From Virgibacillus doumboii (GTDB taxonomy: Bacteria > Bacillota > Bacilli > Bacillales > Amphibacillaceae), in contig NZ_CADCWQ010000001.1 of assembly GCF_902806455.1 (NCBI RefSeq), positions 868,001 through 932,000 on the forward strand: DNA of 64,000 nt, given 5' to 3'. The stretch's first letter is position 1. Each line of letters opens with the position of its first letter. The notes under the pieces are model-generated. The model was not told where the DNA came from, ran no database searches, and was given only the letters and a program-made list of their open reading frames with translations. Positions 10,355-19,095 of the stretch are shown piece by piece. The position numbers and the translations under genes are program-made.

Positions 10355-11323
10355 ATGAGTTTTGTAATGGGAATTGATGGGGGAGGAACGAAAACGAACA
10401 CAGTTATTGCGGATATGGACGGTCGGATTATCGCACGTGCAACAGGTGGTCCAACCAATCCGAATGCTGTGCCGCGGCAGAAACTTGAAAACACTTTATC
10501 CACGATGTTACAAGAACTAAAAACACAACAGCCTGATGCATTTGAAAATATCACAAGTCTATTCGCTGGTATGTCCGGCGCTGCCAATGACAGGATGCAG
10601 GATGAATTAAAAGGAATTCTCGAACAGTTAGTGCCTGATGGTGTCAGGATATGTGTTGAAGCGGATACGATAAACGCATTATATTCCGGTACATATGGCG
10701 AACCCGGGATTGTGCAAATCTCCGGGACCGGCTCCATTACATTTGGAATAAATGCAAAATCCGAACATGCCCGCGTTGGCGGCTGGGGTTTTTTGTTCGG
10801 TGATGAAGGAAGCGGCTATGATATCGGAAGGCAAGGTATCGTGGCTGCATTGAAATTCCAGGACGGACGGGGATCGGAAACGATATTGCTCGATATGCTC
10901 CGCTCTTATTTTGACGTAACAAGTGAGCATGAATTGGTGCAGGAAATTTATGCATTGCCGTCACCAAAAGACGGAATAGCACCGGTTTCCAGGATAGTTT
11001 TTCAGGCATACATAAAAAATGACCAGGTAGCCCGGCATATTATTACTGATGCTGCAAAAGAAATAAGTTTGAGCATTAAGACGTTGTACAAAAAACATTT
11101 CTCACCGGCTAAAGAGGTTAAAGCAGTATTATGCGGCGGTATTTTTAACAATAAAGATATCATGCCGCGGCTGTTGGAGAGCAAACTGCAGGATCATCCA
11201 AACATTAACCTTACGATACCGGAAATGTCGCCAGTCGGCGGCTCGGTAATCGGTGCCTATCTGCAACAACATAAACATGTCGATCAGGAATTCATTCAAA
11301 ATATTATTTCAACACTTAATTAG
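10355..11323 (+). CDS. BadF/BadG-type N-acetylhexosamine kinase (NagK/MurK-like)
   Basis: A 322-residue cytosolic kinase of the ASKHA fold. The phosphate-1 loop is GIDGGGTKTNTVIADMDG (residues 6-23), the ADTINALY segment carries the conserved Asp, and GTGSITFG forms phosphate-2. GGWGFLFGDEGSGYDIG is the signature shared by BadF/BadG-type GlcNAc and MurNAc kinases, and LCGGIFNN is the adenosine motif. Known members include human-type GlcNAc kinase and Clostridium acetobutylicum MurK, which phosphorylates MurNAc and GlcNAc at O-6. It starts at ATG with AGGGTGA upstream and is followed 17 bases later by an RpiR-type regulator gene. Inferred role: phosphorylating GlcNAc and/or MurNAc released in the cytosol by the downstream NagZ/NamZ enzymes. 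Which sugar is preferred cannot be read from sequence. Confidence 0.85.
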   Translation: MSFVMGIDGGGTKTNTVIADMDGRIIARATGGPTNPNAVPRQKLENTLSTMLQELKTQQPDAFENITSLFAGMSGAANDRMQDELKGILEQLVPDGVRICVEADTINALYSGTYGEPGIVQISGTGSITFGINAKSEHARVGGWGFLFGDEGSGYDIGRQGIVAALKFQDGRGSETILLDMLRSYFDVTSEHELVQEIYALPSPKDGIAPVSRIVFQAYIKNDQVARHIITDAAKEISLSIKTLYKKHFSPAKEVKAVLCGGIFNNKDIMPRLLESKLQDHPNINLTIPEMSPVGGSVIGAYLQQHKHVDQEFIQNIISTLN

Positions 11324-11340
11324 AAAAGAAGGTGAATCAG

Positions 11341-12201
11341 TTGTCTCATACTAAAGGTGGTTTAGTTATTTTAAAGGAAATGGTGCATACACTCCCCCCG
11401 TCAGAAAGAAAAATTGCAAATTATATTATTGATAACCCGGAAGAGTCGATCATGTTAACAGCATTAATGCTCGGCGAAAAGAGCAACACATCAAGTGCCG
11501 CGGTTATCCGTTTATGCAAATCGCTTGGGTTCAACGGTTTCCAGGAGTTAAAGATTCGTGTTGCCGGGGATCTGCAGGAGCAGGGAGTAAAGGGATACCG
11601 AGACATTGAACCAAATGATGAATATAAGAATATCATTGATAAAGTGACCTCTAATACAATTCAGACCTTAAAAGAAACAGTTGATATTATGGGTGTCAGC
11701 AATCTGGAAAAAGCAATTTCTGCTCTAAGAAATGCCAAATCAATTACATTGCTTGGATTCGGGGGATCGTATATTGCTGCCAAAGATGCCGAACAAAAGT
11801 TTATGCGAATTGACAAAAATGCACAGTCTTTTTCAGATGTGCATATGGCGGCAACGGTAATTGCCAATAAGGGACCGGATGATGTGGTCGTAGGCATTTC
11901 TTTCTCAGGTCAAACGAAAGAAGTTGCCAAATTATTGGAACTTGCTAAGACAAAAGGTATAAAAACAGTGGGAATTACAAAATACGGAAGGTCTCCGGTA
12001 AGTGATAATTCGGATATTTTGATTCACACATCGGCTGCCAGAGAAGCAACGTTCAGAAGCGGGGCAACGTCATCACGAATGGCCCAGCTGCATGTGATTG
12101 ATATTTTATTTATGTGCCTGGCATCGGAGGAATATGAAGATACGGTGAAACATCTGGATGAGACGAGGGAAGCTATTTCGTTACTAAATATGGGTAGATA
12201 G
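11341..12201 (+). CDS. MurR/RpiR-family transcriptional regulator
   Basis: A 286-residue regulator. The N-terminal RpiR helix-turn-helix occupies about residues 1-77 (LPPSERKIANYII and SSAAVIRLCKSLGFNGFQELK). The C-terminal SIS sugar-phosphate-binding domain is at about 120-260 (LLGFGGSYIAAKDAEQKFMRI, GISFSGQTKEV and an ATFRSGATSSRMAQL segment). The TTG at 11341 has AGAAGGTGA upstream; an in-frame GTG at 11332 lies inside that site. It is co-transcribed with the kinase and lies just before the cell-wall-sugar operon. By analogy with MurR, which senses MurNAc-6-P, it probably controls the promoter at 12256. The effector is inferred. Confidence 0.9.
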   Translation: MSHTKGGLVILKEMVHTLPPSERKIANYIIDNPEESIMLTALMLGEKSNTSSAAVIRLCKSLGFNGFQELKIRVAGDLQEQGVKGYRDIEPNDEYKNIIDKVTSNTIQTLKETVDIMGVSNLEKAISALRNAKSITLLGFGGSYIAAKDAEQKFMRIDKNAQSFSDVHMAATVIANKGPDDVVVGISFSGQTKEVAKLLELAKTKGIKTVGITKYGRSPVSDNSDILIHTSAAREATFRSGATSSRMAQLHVIDILFMCLASEEYEDTVKHLDETREAISLLNMGR

Positions 12202-12255
12202 TTTAAATTAAATTATAGCTTAAATGAAATTTTATTACAAAATAATATTAATGTA

Positions 12256-12284
12256 TTGACAAATTAGTTCAAAAAACCTACAAT
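12256..12284 (+). promoter_or_regulatory. Consensus sigma-A promoter of the cell-wall-sugar operon
   Basis: A perfect TTGACA (12256-12261) and TACAAT (12279-12284) are separated by 17 bases. The predicted start is near 12291, ahead of the AmiE-like gene. Confidence 0.75.
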
Positions 12285-12316
12285 AACTTAAAATGAACGA
12301 ATTAAATGGCTTTGTT

Positions 12317-12332
12317 TTGAAAGCGCTTTTAT
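12317..12332. promoter_or_regulatory. CcpA cre site
   Basis: TTGAAAGCGCTTTTAT is nearly the consensus WTGAAARCGYTTTCW with a perfect AAAGCGCTTT palindrome. It lies about 25 bases after the predicted start, where CcpA typically blocks elongation, so the operon should be under carbon catabolite repression. Confidence 0.75.
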
Positions 12333-12487
12333 TGGTGTTGCCTCGGTTCTGGAATTTGGAATTAAAGTAATCTTCATACTAAAAGTGGACTTATTTTCAA
12401 TGACATACTTTTTTTTTGATAGTTTAATAGTAAACGTATTTGTCCAGTTGGTGCGGGAAGAGAATCCATGATAAATAAGGAGTCCTT

Positions 12488-13597
12488 ATGAAACAAAAAG
12501 ACCAGATGAGATCACAAAAAACCAGTGTTGATATGAAGCAGTTGAAGAATGCCTTTGCAATTTTGGCAAATGAGATAGAGGCTAAAAGAATCCCTGGTGC
12601 TGTATCTATTGTAGGTACGGGAAATCGGATAATTGATAAGTTTGCAAGTGGAAAACTTATGACTGATGGAACAGTGAACAATTATGTGGATGAAGATACT
12701 ATGTTTGATTGCGCATCTTTGACGAAAGTGGTTATAACAATGCCATTAGTATTGAAGCTTATCGAACAGGGAGAAATTGAATTGAGTGAACCCGTCTCTA
12801 CATATATTTCCGTATTTGAAAAGGGAGATAAATCACTTATTAATATTAGACATTTGTTAACACATACTTCTGGTCTGAAGCCACATGTCAGCAAGGATTT
12901 TACAAACTGGAAGCCTGAGGAAGTTAAGGAATACATTTATTCAGTGGAACTAGATAGTTATCCTGGAGAGCGTGTCATATATAGTGATGTAGGTTTTATT
13001 GTACTAGGGGATATAATTGAGATAATTCTAAACAAGCCACTCGATAAAGCTGCTGAGGAATATATTATGAATCCTATAGGAATGGAAGACACTTATTACA
13101 ATCCTCCTAAACATTTGAAAAGTCGGATTGCTGCTACTGAATTTCGAACGGATCTTGGACGCTATCAATGGGGAGAGGTCCATGATGAAAAAGCCCAAGT
13201 TCTTGGTGGTGTTAGTGGACATGCGGGCTTATTCTCTACAGCTCATGATTTGGCCCTCTATGCGCAAATGTGGTTGAACAATGGGTGGATAGGTGAGACG
13301 TTAATAATACCTCCTGTGATTGTTGAAAATGCAATAAAAAGTTATACGGCTTCATTAAATGGTAACCGTGGTCTTGGCTGGGTTCTAAAAGGAGATGCAT
13401 TGGACGCTTCTGGCGACCTTTTTTCGCAATATTCTTATGGTCACACCGGCTTCACTGGAACAAGTTTATGGATAGATCCTGAGAACGAACTGTTTGTTGT
13501 TCTTTTGACAAATAGGGTTCACCTGGGGAGGAACAATTCTATATTCAGGCTAAGAAAGGAATTTCATAACGCTGTGATGGCAAGTGTACGTGAATAA
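12488..13597 (+). CDS. Beta-lactamase-fold serine hydrolase, AmiE-like (N-acetylmuramoyl-L-alanine amidase)
   Basis: A 369-residue class C beta-lactamase/PBP-fold enzyme. The nucleophile motif SLTK (SxxK) is at residues 77-80, the YSD triad element at about residue 164 and the HTG triad at about 318. B. subtilis AmiE (YbbE), in the murNAc operon, has the same fold and removes peptides from MurNAc. The position here, just before NamZ and MurNAc genes, supports the same job. Unlike secreted AmiE, no signal peptide is visible: the first 35 residues are polar and charged (MKQKDQMRSQKTSVDM). The enzyme should therefore act in the cytosol on imported muropeptides. The ATG has AAGGAG about 6 bases upstream. 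An esterase role cannot be excluded. Confidence 0.8.
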   Translation: MKQKDQMRSQKTSVDMKQLKNAFAILANEIEAKRIPGAVSIVGTGNRIIDKFASGKLMTDGTVNNYVDEDTMFDCASLTKVVITMPLVLKLIEQGEIELSEPVSTYISVFEKGDKSLINIRHLLTHTSGLKPHVSKDFTNWKPEEVKEYIYSVELDSYPGERVIYSDVGFIVLGDIIEIILNKPLDKAAEEYIMNPIGMEDTYYNPPKHLKSRIAATEFRTDLGRYQWGEVHDEKAQVLGGVSGHAGLFSTAHDLALYAQMWLNNGWIGETLIIPPVIVENAIKSYTASLNGNRGLGWVLKGDALDASGDLFSQYSYGHTGFTGTSLWIDPENELFVVLLTNRVHLGRNNSIFRLRKEFHNAVMASVRE

Positions 13598-13624
13598 ATT
13601 CCTTGAAAGGGGATTATTATAAAG

Positions 13625-14770
13625 ATGGAACTGGGAAATGAAAACTTATTTGCCAATCAGTATAAGGCTTTGGTTCAAAACGCAAAGGTAGGAATTATAA
13701 CGAATTATACTGGAGTAAATAAGTCATTTGAAAGAACGATTGACCAACTAATAGAAGAAGGTGTGAACGTGAAAAAATTGTTTGCACCCGAGCACGGTTT
13801 TTACGGTGTTGGTAAAGCAGGAGAATTAGTTTCGAATGAAGTGGATCGAAAAACTGGTATTGATATCGTAAGCTTATATGATCAGGAAAAACGTCTGGAT
13901 CCTGATTTATTGGAAAACATTGATGTTTTAATACTGGAAATTCAGGATGTGGGCGTTAGATTTTATACGTATATTTCGACAATGTTTCGTGTGATGGAAA
14001 CTGCCGGACATGTAGGTATTCCACTTATTATATTGGATCGACCAAACCCGCTTGGTGGTTTGATTGTGGAAGGGGCAGGAGTTCAGCAAGACTATTACTC
14101 ATTTGTAGGAGAGTATGATCTACCTATACGCCACGGTATGACAATCGGTGAGCTTGCAAATTTATATAAGCATGAGCGAGACCTTAATCTGGAGCTTCAC
14201 ATTGTTAAAATGGAGGGATGGCGAAGGGAATGGCTTTTTTCGGATACGGGTCTGGATTGGATACCACCTTCACCAAATATTCCAGATTTTACGACATCCC
14301 TTATCTATCCCGGAGCAGCATTTGTTGAAGGTACTAATTTATCAGAAGGTAGAGGGACTACAAAGCCATTTAGCTGGGTAGGTGCTCCTTGGATAAATGG
14401 TGAGAAGTGGGCCGATGCATTGAATGAACAGGACATTAGCGGCGTGATATTCCGTCCTGCCTTGTTTAAACCTGCGTTATCCAAGCATCAGAATAAGGTT
14501 GTTGAAGGAGTTCAAATCCATATAACTGACCAAAAACGTTTTGTTCCTACAGAAATGGGACTTCATTTTATTAATCAAACAAGAGAGTTATATCCGGATC
14601 ATTTTGATTGGATCAAAACCGATAATGAATTTTTTATTGATTTACTGTGGGGGACTTCAAAATATCGGCAAGAATTAACCCGGGGAAGGCAGGTCACAGA
14701 AATAATCCATGAATGGAAGGAATATGCGGCTGCTTTTATGAGACGAAGGAAACCATTTCTATTTTATTAA
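13625..14770 (+). CDS. namZ: Exo-beta-N-acetylmuramidase NamZ-like (DUF1343), copy 1
   Basis: A 381-residue DUF1343 protein, the family of B. subtilis NamZ (YbbC), an exo-lytic beta-N-acetylmuramidase that removes MurNAc from the non-reducing end of peptidoglycan fragments. Conserved stretches are GIITNYTGV, KLFAPEHGFYG, LEIQDVGVRFYTYISTM, LDRPNPLGG, PIRHGMTIGELA, PPSPNIPDF and EGRGTTKPF. No signal peptide or membrane segment is present, so it should be cytosolic, unlike secreted NamZ. It follows the AmiE-like gene by 27 bases and precedes the binding-protein gene. A second, clearly diverged copy lies at 20444-21625. The ribosome binding site GAAAGGGGA is rather far (about 12 bases) from the ATG. 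Confidence 0.88.
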   Translation: MELGNENLFANQYKALVQNAKVGIITNYTGVNKSFERTIDQLIEEGVNVKKLFAPEHGFYGVGKAGELVSNEVDRKTGIDIVSLYDQEKRLDPDLLENIDVLILEIQDVGVRFYTYISTMFRVMETAGHVGIPLIILDRPNPLGGLIVEGAGVQQDYYSFVGEYDLPIRHGMTIGELANLYKHERDLNLELHIVKMEGWRREWLFSDTGLDWIPPSPNIPDFTTSLIYPGAAFVEGTNLSEGRGTTKPFSWVGAPWINGEKWADALNEQDISGVIFRPALFKPALSKHQNKVVEGVQIHITDQKRFVPTEMGLHFINQTRELYPDHFDWIKTDNEFFIDLLWGTSKYRQELTRGRQVTEIIHEWKEYAAAFMRRRKPFLFY

Positions 14771-14853
14771 CAAAGGGAGGTGATGAAGAAGCAAAGTATT
14801 ATATCGTTGTATAAATTTTATTCTATTAAACTAAGAAATTGGGGGAGAGTTAA

Positions 14854-16161
14854 ATGAAAAGAAAAAATTTATTTCTTGTATCTTTTTTAGTCTTAATCAT
14901 GATGTTATTAGCTGCCTGTAGTGATTCTTCTGAAACCTCGGATTCAGAGGGTGAAGGTAGCAAAGACGGTGGAGAAGGCGAGGAAATAACACTTGAATTT
15001 TGGACGATGCAGTTAAAGCCAACGTTTACTGATTACATTGAAGGAATAATAGCAGATTTTGAGGAACAAAATCCAAACATAACAATTAATTGGCTTGATG
15101 TACCTGCTGCAGACCTTGAACAAAAAATTCTCGCTGATGTGAGCGCAGACAACGCTCCGGATGTAGTGAACTTAAATCCATCATTTGGAGCATCCTTGGC
15201 AGAATTAGGTGCAACAGTCAACATGGATGAAGCAGTTTCAGATGAAGAAAAAAGCAGATATTTGGAAGGCGCCTGGAATGCCAACCAATATGATGGAGAA
15301 ACTTTTGCTATTCCGTGGTACCTTAATACAGCGGTAACATTAAATAATGCTAAAATTTACGAAGAAGCCGGATTGGATCCGGAGCAACCACCAGAAACAT
15401 ATGAAGAAGCAATGGAATATGCAAAAACCATTAAAGAAGAAACAGGCAAATATGGATACTTTCCATCTTTAGACCTATCTCTTCCTTTACAACATATGGA
15501 ATTAATGGGTGTATCTTTAATGAATGAAGATGGAACTGCAGCCTTTAATACCGAGAAGGGTGTTGAGGTGTTAGAGTACTTCACTGAATTGTATCAAAAT
15601 GATTTGATTCCGGATGCATCGTTAACAGGTAAACAGCGAGAAGGAACAAATATGTATCAGGCAGGAGAAGTTGCGTTTGGTGTTAATTTCTTCATAACAC
15701 AAATAAAAGAAAACGCACCTGAAATTTATGAGAATACGGTACCTTCTCCAGCAATTACCGGAGAATCAGGTAAAAAGAATCTGACTGTACAAAATCTTGT
15801 TGTACCGAATCAAACTGAACATAAGGAAGCGGCAGTTGATTTTGCTCTGTTTGTGACTAATGCAGAAAATCAACTTGAATTTACCCAGCTTACGACTATT
15901 TTACCATCAACCAAAAAAACACTGGATGATCCATATTTCAGTGAAGCACCTGAAGATGCAGAACCAACTGACCTAGTAAGAATTACTCAAGCTTCACAGT
16001 TGCCAGATGCGGAGCTTTTAGTTCCACCAATGGAAAATTTCAATGATAAACAAACAGTTATGCACGATGCATTTGCACGGGCAATGATGGGTGAGGCAAC
16101 ACCTGAAGAGGCGCTGGCACAGGCTGAAGAAGAATGGAATGCAATTGTAGCAGGAGAGTAA
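14854..16161 (+). CDS. ABC transporter substrate-binding lipoprotein (cell-wall-sugar importer 1)
   Basis: A 435-residue lipoprotein with signal peptide and lipobox LAAC (acyl Cys at residue 22), followed by a Ser/Glu/Gly-rich linker. The body is a family 1 sugar-binding protein: ITLEFWTMQLKPTF, then APDVVNLNPSFGASLAELGA, FAIPWYLNTAVTLNN and EAAVDFALFVTNAENQ. The operon contains NamZ, a kinase, GH4 and MurQ, so the ligand is probably a MurNAc- or GlcNAc-containing disaccharide or muropeptide; this rests on context only. The ATG has GGGGGAGAG upstream. A strong hairpin follows the stop before the permease genes. Confidence 0.88.
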   Translation: MKRKNLFLVSFLVLIMMLLAACSDSSETSDSEGEGSKDGGEGEEITLEFWTMQLKPTFTDYIEGIIADFEEQNPNITINWLDVPAADLEQKILADVSADNAPDVVNLNPSFGASLAELGATVNMDEAVSDEEKSRYLEGAWNANQYDGETFAIPWYLNTAVTLNNAKIYEEAGLDPEQPPETYEEAMEYAKTIKEETGKYGYFPSLDLSLPLQHMELMGVSLMNEDGTAAFNTEKGVEVLEYFTELYQNDLIPDASLTGKQREGTNMYQAGEVAFGVNFFITQIKENAPEIYENTVPSPAITGESGKKNLTVQNLVVPNQTEHKEAAVDFALFVTNAENQLEFTQLTTILPSTKKTLDDPYFSEAPEDAEPTDLVRITQASQLPDAELLVPPMENFNDKQTVMHDAFARAMMGEATPEEALAQAEEEWNAIVAGE

Positions 16162-16169
16162 CTGTAATA

Positions 16170-16209
16170 GAAACGAAAGGATATGGGTAAATCCCTATCC
16201 TTTCGTTTC
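16170..16209 (+). terminator. Long hairpin after binding-protein gene
   Basis: GAAACGAAAGGATA(T)GGG pairs with CCCTATCCTTTCGTTTC, a 17-bp stem with one bulged T and a 5-base loop. It is followed by a poor T-tract, so it probably gives partial termination or mRNA stabilisation between binding protein and permeases. Confidence 0.65.
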
Positions 16210-16288
16210 AATAGTAATTTCTTTGTTAAAGTATAAAAATTGTTGGAGAAGATAAATTTTATTGGATCTCCTGAATAGGAGGATTTGC

Positions 16289-17161
16289 ATGAAGAACAGA
16301 CAGAAATTAACACCTTACTTGTTTTTGATTCCTGGTTGCATAATACTGGGCGCATTTATTTTCTATCCTATGCTACAAGCAATATGGTTAAGTCTAACCG
16401 ACTATAATATGATTGAAGATGCAAAATTTATTGGACTTGAAAATTACAAAAATCTATTTTCCGATGACTTATTTTGGAAAACATTGATGAATACGTTTAT
16501 TTATTTAATTGGTGTTGTTCCTACGCTTGTTATTTTACCAATTTTCCTTGCTGTTCTGGTGAACCAGCAAATAAAAGGTATTGGTTTTTTCCGATCAGCA
16601 TTTTTTATACCTGTCGTAACTTCATTGGTTGTTGCAGGTATAGCGTGGGATTGGGTATATAAAGAAAATGGATTGTTGAACTATGTTCTTGATCTTCTGG
16701 GAATTGTTAATGAACCGGTTGGGTGGCTCACTTCAACAAGTACAGCATTGTTTGCAGTAATGGCCGTTACCGTTTGGAAAGGTTTAGGATATTATATGGT
16801 AATCTATCTTGCGGGACTACAATCCATTCCCTCCGATCTTTATGAAGCAGCCAGAATTGACGGTGCCAACTGGTGGCAGCAGATTACTCGTATAACAATT
16901 CCGATGTTAATGCCCTTTGTTTTACTAGTGTCAATTATGTCATCAATCTCTGCCATGAAAGTCTTTGAAGAAATTTATGTGATGACAGGTGGGGGACCAC
17001 TTCATAGTTCCGAAACTTTGGTGTTTTACATTTACAATGAAGCATTTGCTAATCTAAACATGGGTTATGCAAGTGCAGCCGGGGTTATATTGTTTCTGTT
17101 AACTTTGGTTCTATCGATTATCAATATTAAATTCATGGGTAAGCAAGGAAATCTTACGTGA
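16289..17161 (+). CDS. ABC transporter permease 1 (importer 1, CUT1 MalF/UgpA-like)
   Basis: A 290-residue membrane protein with about six transmembrane helices, starting at the ATG at 16289 with AGGAGG 6 bases upstream. The first helix is YLFLIPGCIILGAFIFYP. The ATPase-docking EAA loop reads EAARIDGANWWQQITRITIP. VMTGGGPLHSSETLVFYIYN is the family-typical stretch before the last helices. It forms a heterodimeric channel with the following permease, whose gene begins 14 bases later. Substrate by context: cell-wall-derived amino sugars. Confidence 0.9.
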   Translation: MKNRQKLTPYLFLIPGCIILGAFIFYPMLQAIWLSLTDYNMIEDAKFIGLENYKNLFSDDLFWKTLMNTFIYLIGVVPTLVILPIFLAVLVNQQIKGIGFFRSAFFIPVVTSLVVAGIAWDWVYKENGLLNYVLDLLGIVNEPVGWLTSTSTALFAVMAVTVWKGLGYYMVIYLAGLQSIPSDLYEAARIDGANWWQQITRITIPMLMPFVLLVSIMSSISAMKVFEEIYVMTGGGPLHSSETLVFYIYNEAFANLNMGYASAAGVILFLLTLVLSIINIKFMGKQGNLT

Positions 17162-17174
17162 GGAGGTAAAATAA

Positions 17175-18044
17175 TTGGCTTTAACTTCCGTGAATAATTC
17201 CAAAAGATTAAGTGTCAGGCTTATTGATTTTACTAAAAAAATATTAATCTATATTCTTTTAATATTGCTCACTTTATTTATGCTTGGGCCTTTTTTGTGG
17301 CTCGTATCCACAGCGCTTAAATCCGGCGGTGAGAATATATTTCAGTATCCGCCCAAACTTATTCCTGAGCAATTGACATTTGGCAACTTCCCTAAAGTAA
17401 TGGAAACTTTTCCTTTTTGGAGATATTTGTTTAATAGCGTAGTAGTTACAGTATTTACTGTTATTTTTAACGTTTTATTTTGTTCGCTTGCTGCTTATCC
17501 ACTTGCAAGAATGAATTTCAAGGGAAAAAATGTCATATTCATATTAATACTTAGTACGATGATGATACCTTTCCAGCTTTTAATGATACCTATTTATATC
17601 ATGTCACTAAACCTTGGTTTAAGTAATACATATGCAGGTATGATTTTGCCGCATATTACTACAGCATTTGGTGTGTTCCTAATGCGACAGGCTTTCACTG
17701 TAATCCCCAGGGAATTGGATGAGTCAGCAAGAATGGATGGGGCAAACAGTTTTCAGATTTGGTTAAGAATATTGATGCCGCTTGTTAAACCTTCGATAAT
17801 AACATTGACTATCTTTACGTTTATTACTGCATGGGGCGACTTCCTGTGGCCATTAATAATTGTGAGTGATCAAAATATGTTCACGCTTCCATTGGGGCTA
17901 AACATGCTTTCTGGAACCTTTACTTCAGATTGGCGTTTAATTGCAGCCGGAGCAATCATATCGATGGCACCAATAATAATATTCTTTTTAATTCTCCAAA
18001 GGCACTTTATCGCTGGTGTTATGAGAGGTGCAATCAAAGGATAG
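17175..18044 (+). CDS. ABC transporter permease 2 (importer 1, CUT1 MalG/UgpE-like)
   Basis: A 289-residue membrane protein. The TTG start is set by AGGAGGT 8 bases upstream. Six membrane helices and the EAA loop ESARMDGANSFQIWLRILMP are visible, and the C-terminal AGVMRGAIKG is standard for this subunit. It is the partner of the permease at 16289-17161. No ATPase gene follows; the next gene is a sugar kinase, so the importer depends on an ATPase encoded elsewhere. Confidence 0.9.
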   Translation: MALTSVNNSKRLSVRLIDFTKKILIYILLILLTLFMLGPFLWLVSTALKSGGENIFQYPPKLIPEQLTFGNFPKVMETFPFWRYLFNSVVVTVFTVIFNVLFCSLAAYPLARMNFKGKNVIFILILSTMMIPFQLLMIPIYIMSLNLGLSNTYAGMILPHITTAFGVFLMRQAFTVIPRELDESARMDGANSFQIWLRILMPLVKPSIITLTIFTFITAWGDFLWPLIIVSDQNMFTLPLGLNMLSGTFTSDWRLIAAGAIISMAPIIIFFLILQRHFIAGVMRGAIKG

Positions 18045-18114
18045 TAGTATTCTATAATTGTAAAAATATAAATAGTGGATAATGATGATATGTGATATTA
18101 AGGAGAATAGATTA

Positions 18115-19095
18115 TTGGAATATATGCTAGGTGTAGATGGAGGAAATAGTAAAACGTACGCAGTTATCGTCGACAGAGACGGTAATCGAAGAGGACAAGG
18201 AATTTCTGGTAATGGAAATCATCAGAGTATAGGAATTGACAGTTCTCTGGAGAATATACAATCGGCGGTAAACCAAGCACTTAATAAAGCGGTGCTTCGG
18301 CCGCAGGATATCAGTTTTGCACAATTTGGATTGGCAGGTGCAGACAGGGAGAAGGATATTAACATTCTGCACAAAGCCTTACAAACATTGTCATTTAAAA
18401 ATTGGGATGTTGTACCTGACACGCTAGAGGGACTCCGGGCCGGAAGCCGTACAAACACAGGAGTAGTTCTAGTATGTGGAGCGGGTACAAACGCTGCGGG
18501 CAGAAATAGTGTTGGAGATACAATCCAAACTGGTGGTTTTGGTTATCGATTTGGTGATGGAGCAGGTGGAGGCTATATTGCTCTGGAAGGCTTTCGGGCG
18601 GCAGTACGTGCATGGGAACTTCGCGGTCCTGAAACGCTTCTGACAGAAATGCTTCCAAGAAGTGCAGGATACCAAGATATGGAGAATATGTATCATTCTT
18701 TTTTAGATCGGATGAGTGAAGAAATTCCATTGTCATTTACACTTATGGTTCATCAGGCAGCTGATAAGGGAGATAAAACAGCCATAAACATACTAAAAAA
18801 CGTAGGCTGGGAATTGGGTCTAGCTGCTAACTCCGTTATAAAGAGGCTGGGAGACTTTGAGACTGAACCAATTCCAGTTATTCTTGTCGGATCAGTGCTG
18901 CAGGAAGGTAAAAATCCATATCTATTGAAAAAGCTCGAAAAAACAATAAAAGATAAGAATCCAACATGTCAATTATTTAATTTGGAAATGGAACCTGTAT
19001 ATGGTTCAGTACTGCTTGCCATGGACAATCTCAATATTAAAACGAATGATGACATTATGAATAAATTCAGTTCATATGGAGGCTATTATGCATGA
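18115..19095 (+). CDS. BadF/BadG-type sugar kinase, candidate MurNAc/GlcNAc kinase (MurK-like)
   Basis: A 326-residue ASKHA-fold kinase. The phosphate-1 loop is LGVDGGNSKTYAVIVDRDG (residues 5-23), phosphate-2 is VCGAGTNAAG, and the signature GGFGYRFGDGAGGGYIAL is present. The TTG at 18115 is chosen because AAGGAGA lies 8 bases upstream; the earlier in-frame ATG at 18082 would put that site inside the gene. The stop overlaps the GH4 start (ATGA). MurQ in this operon needs MurNAc-6-P. With no PTS in the locus, a kinase like C. acetobutylicum MurK must make it, and this gene is the best candidate. It differs clearly from the kinase at 10355, so the two may split GlcNAc and MurNAc. Confidence 0.82.
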   Translation: MEYMLGVDGGNSKTYAVIVDRDGNRRGQGISGNGNHQSIGIDSSLENIQSAVNQALNKAVLRPQDISFAQFGLAGADREKDINILHKALQTLSFKNWDVVPDTLEGLRAGSRTNTGVVLVCGAGTNAAGRNSVGDTIQTGGFGYRFGDGAGGGYIALEGFRAAVRAWELRGPETLLTEMLPRSAGYQDMENMYHSFLDRMSEEIPLSFTLMVHQAADKGDKTAINILKNVGWELGLAANSVIKRLGDFETEPIPVILVGSVLQEGKNPYLLKKLEKTIKDKNPTCQLFNLEMEPVYGSVLLAMDNLNIKTNDDIMNKFSSYGGYYA

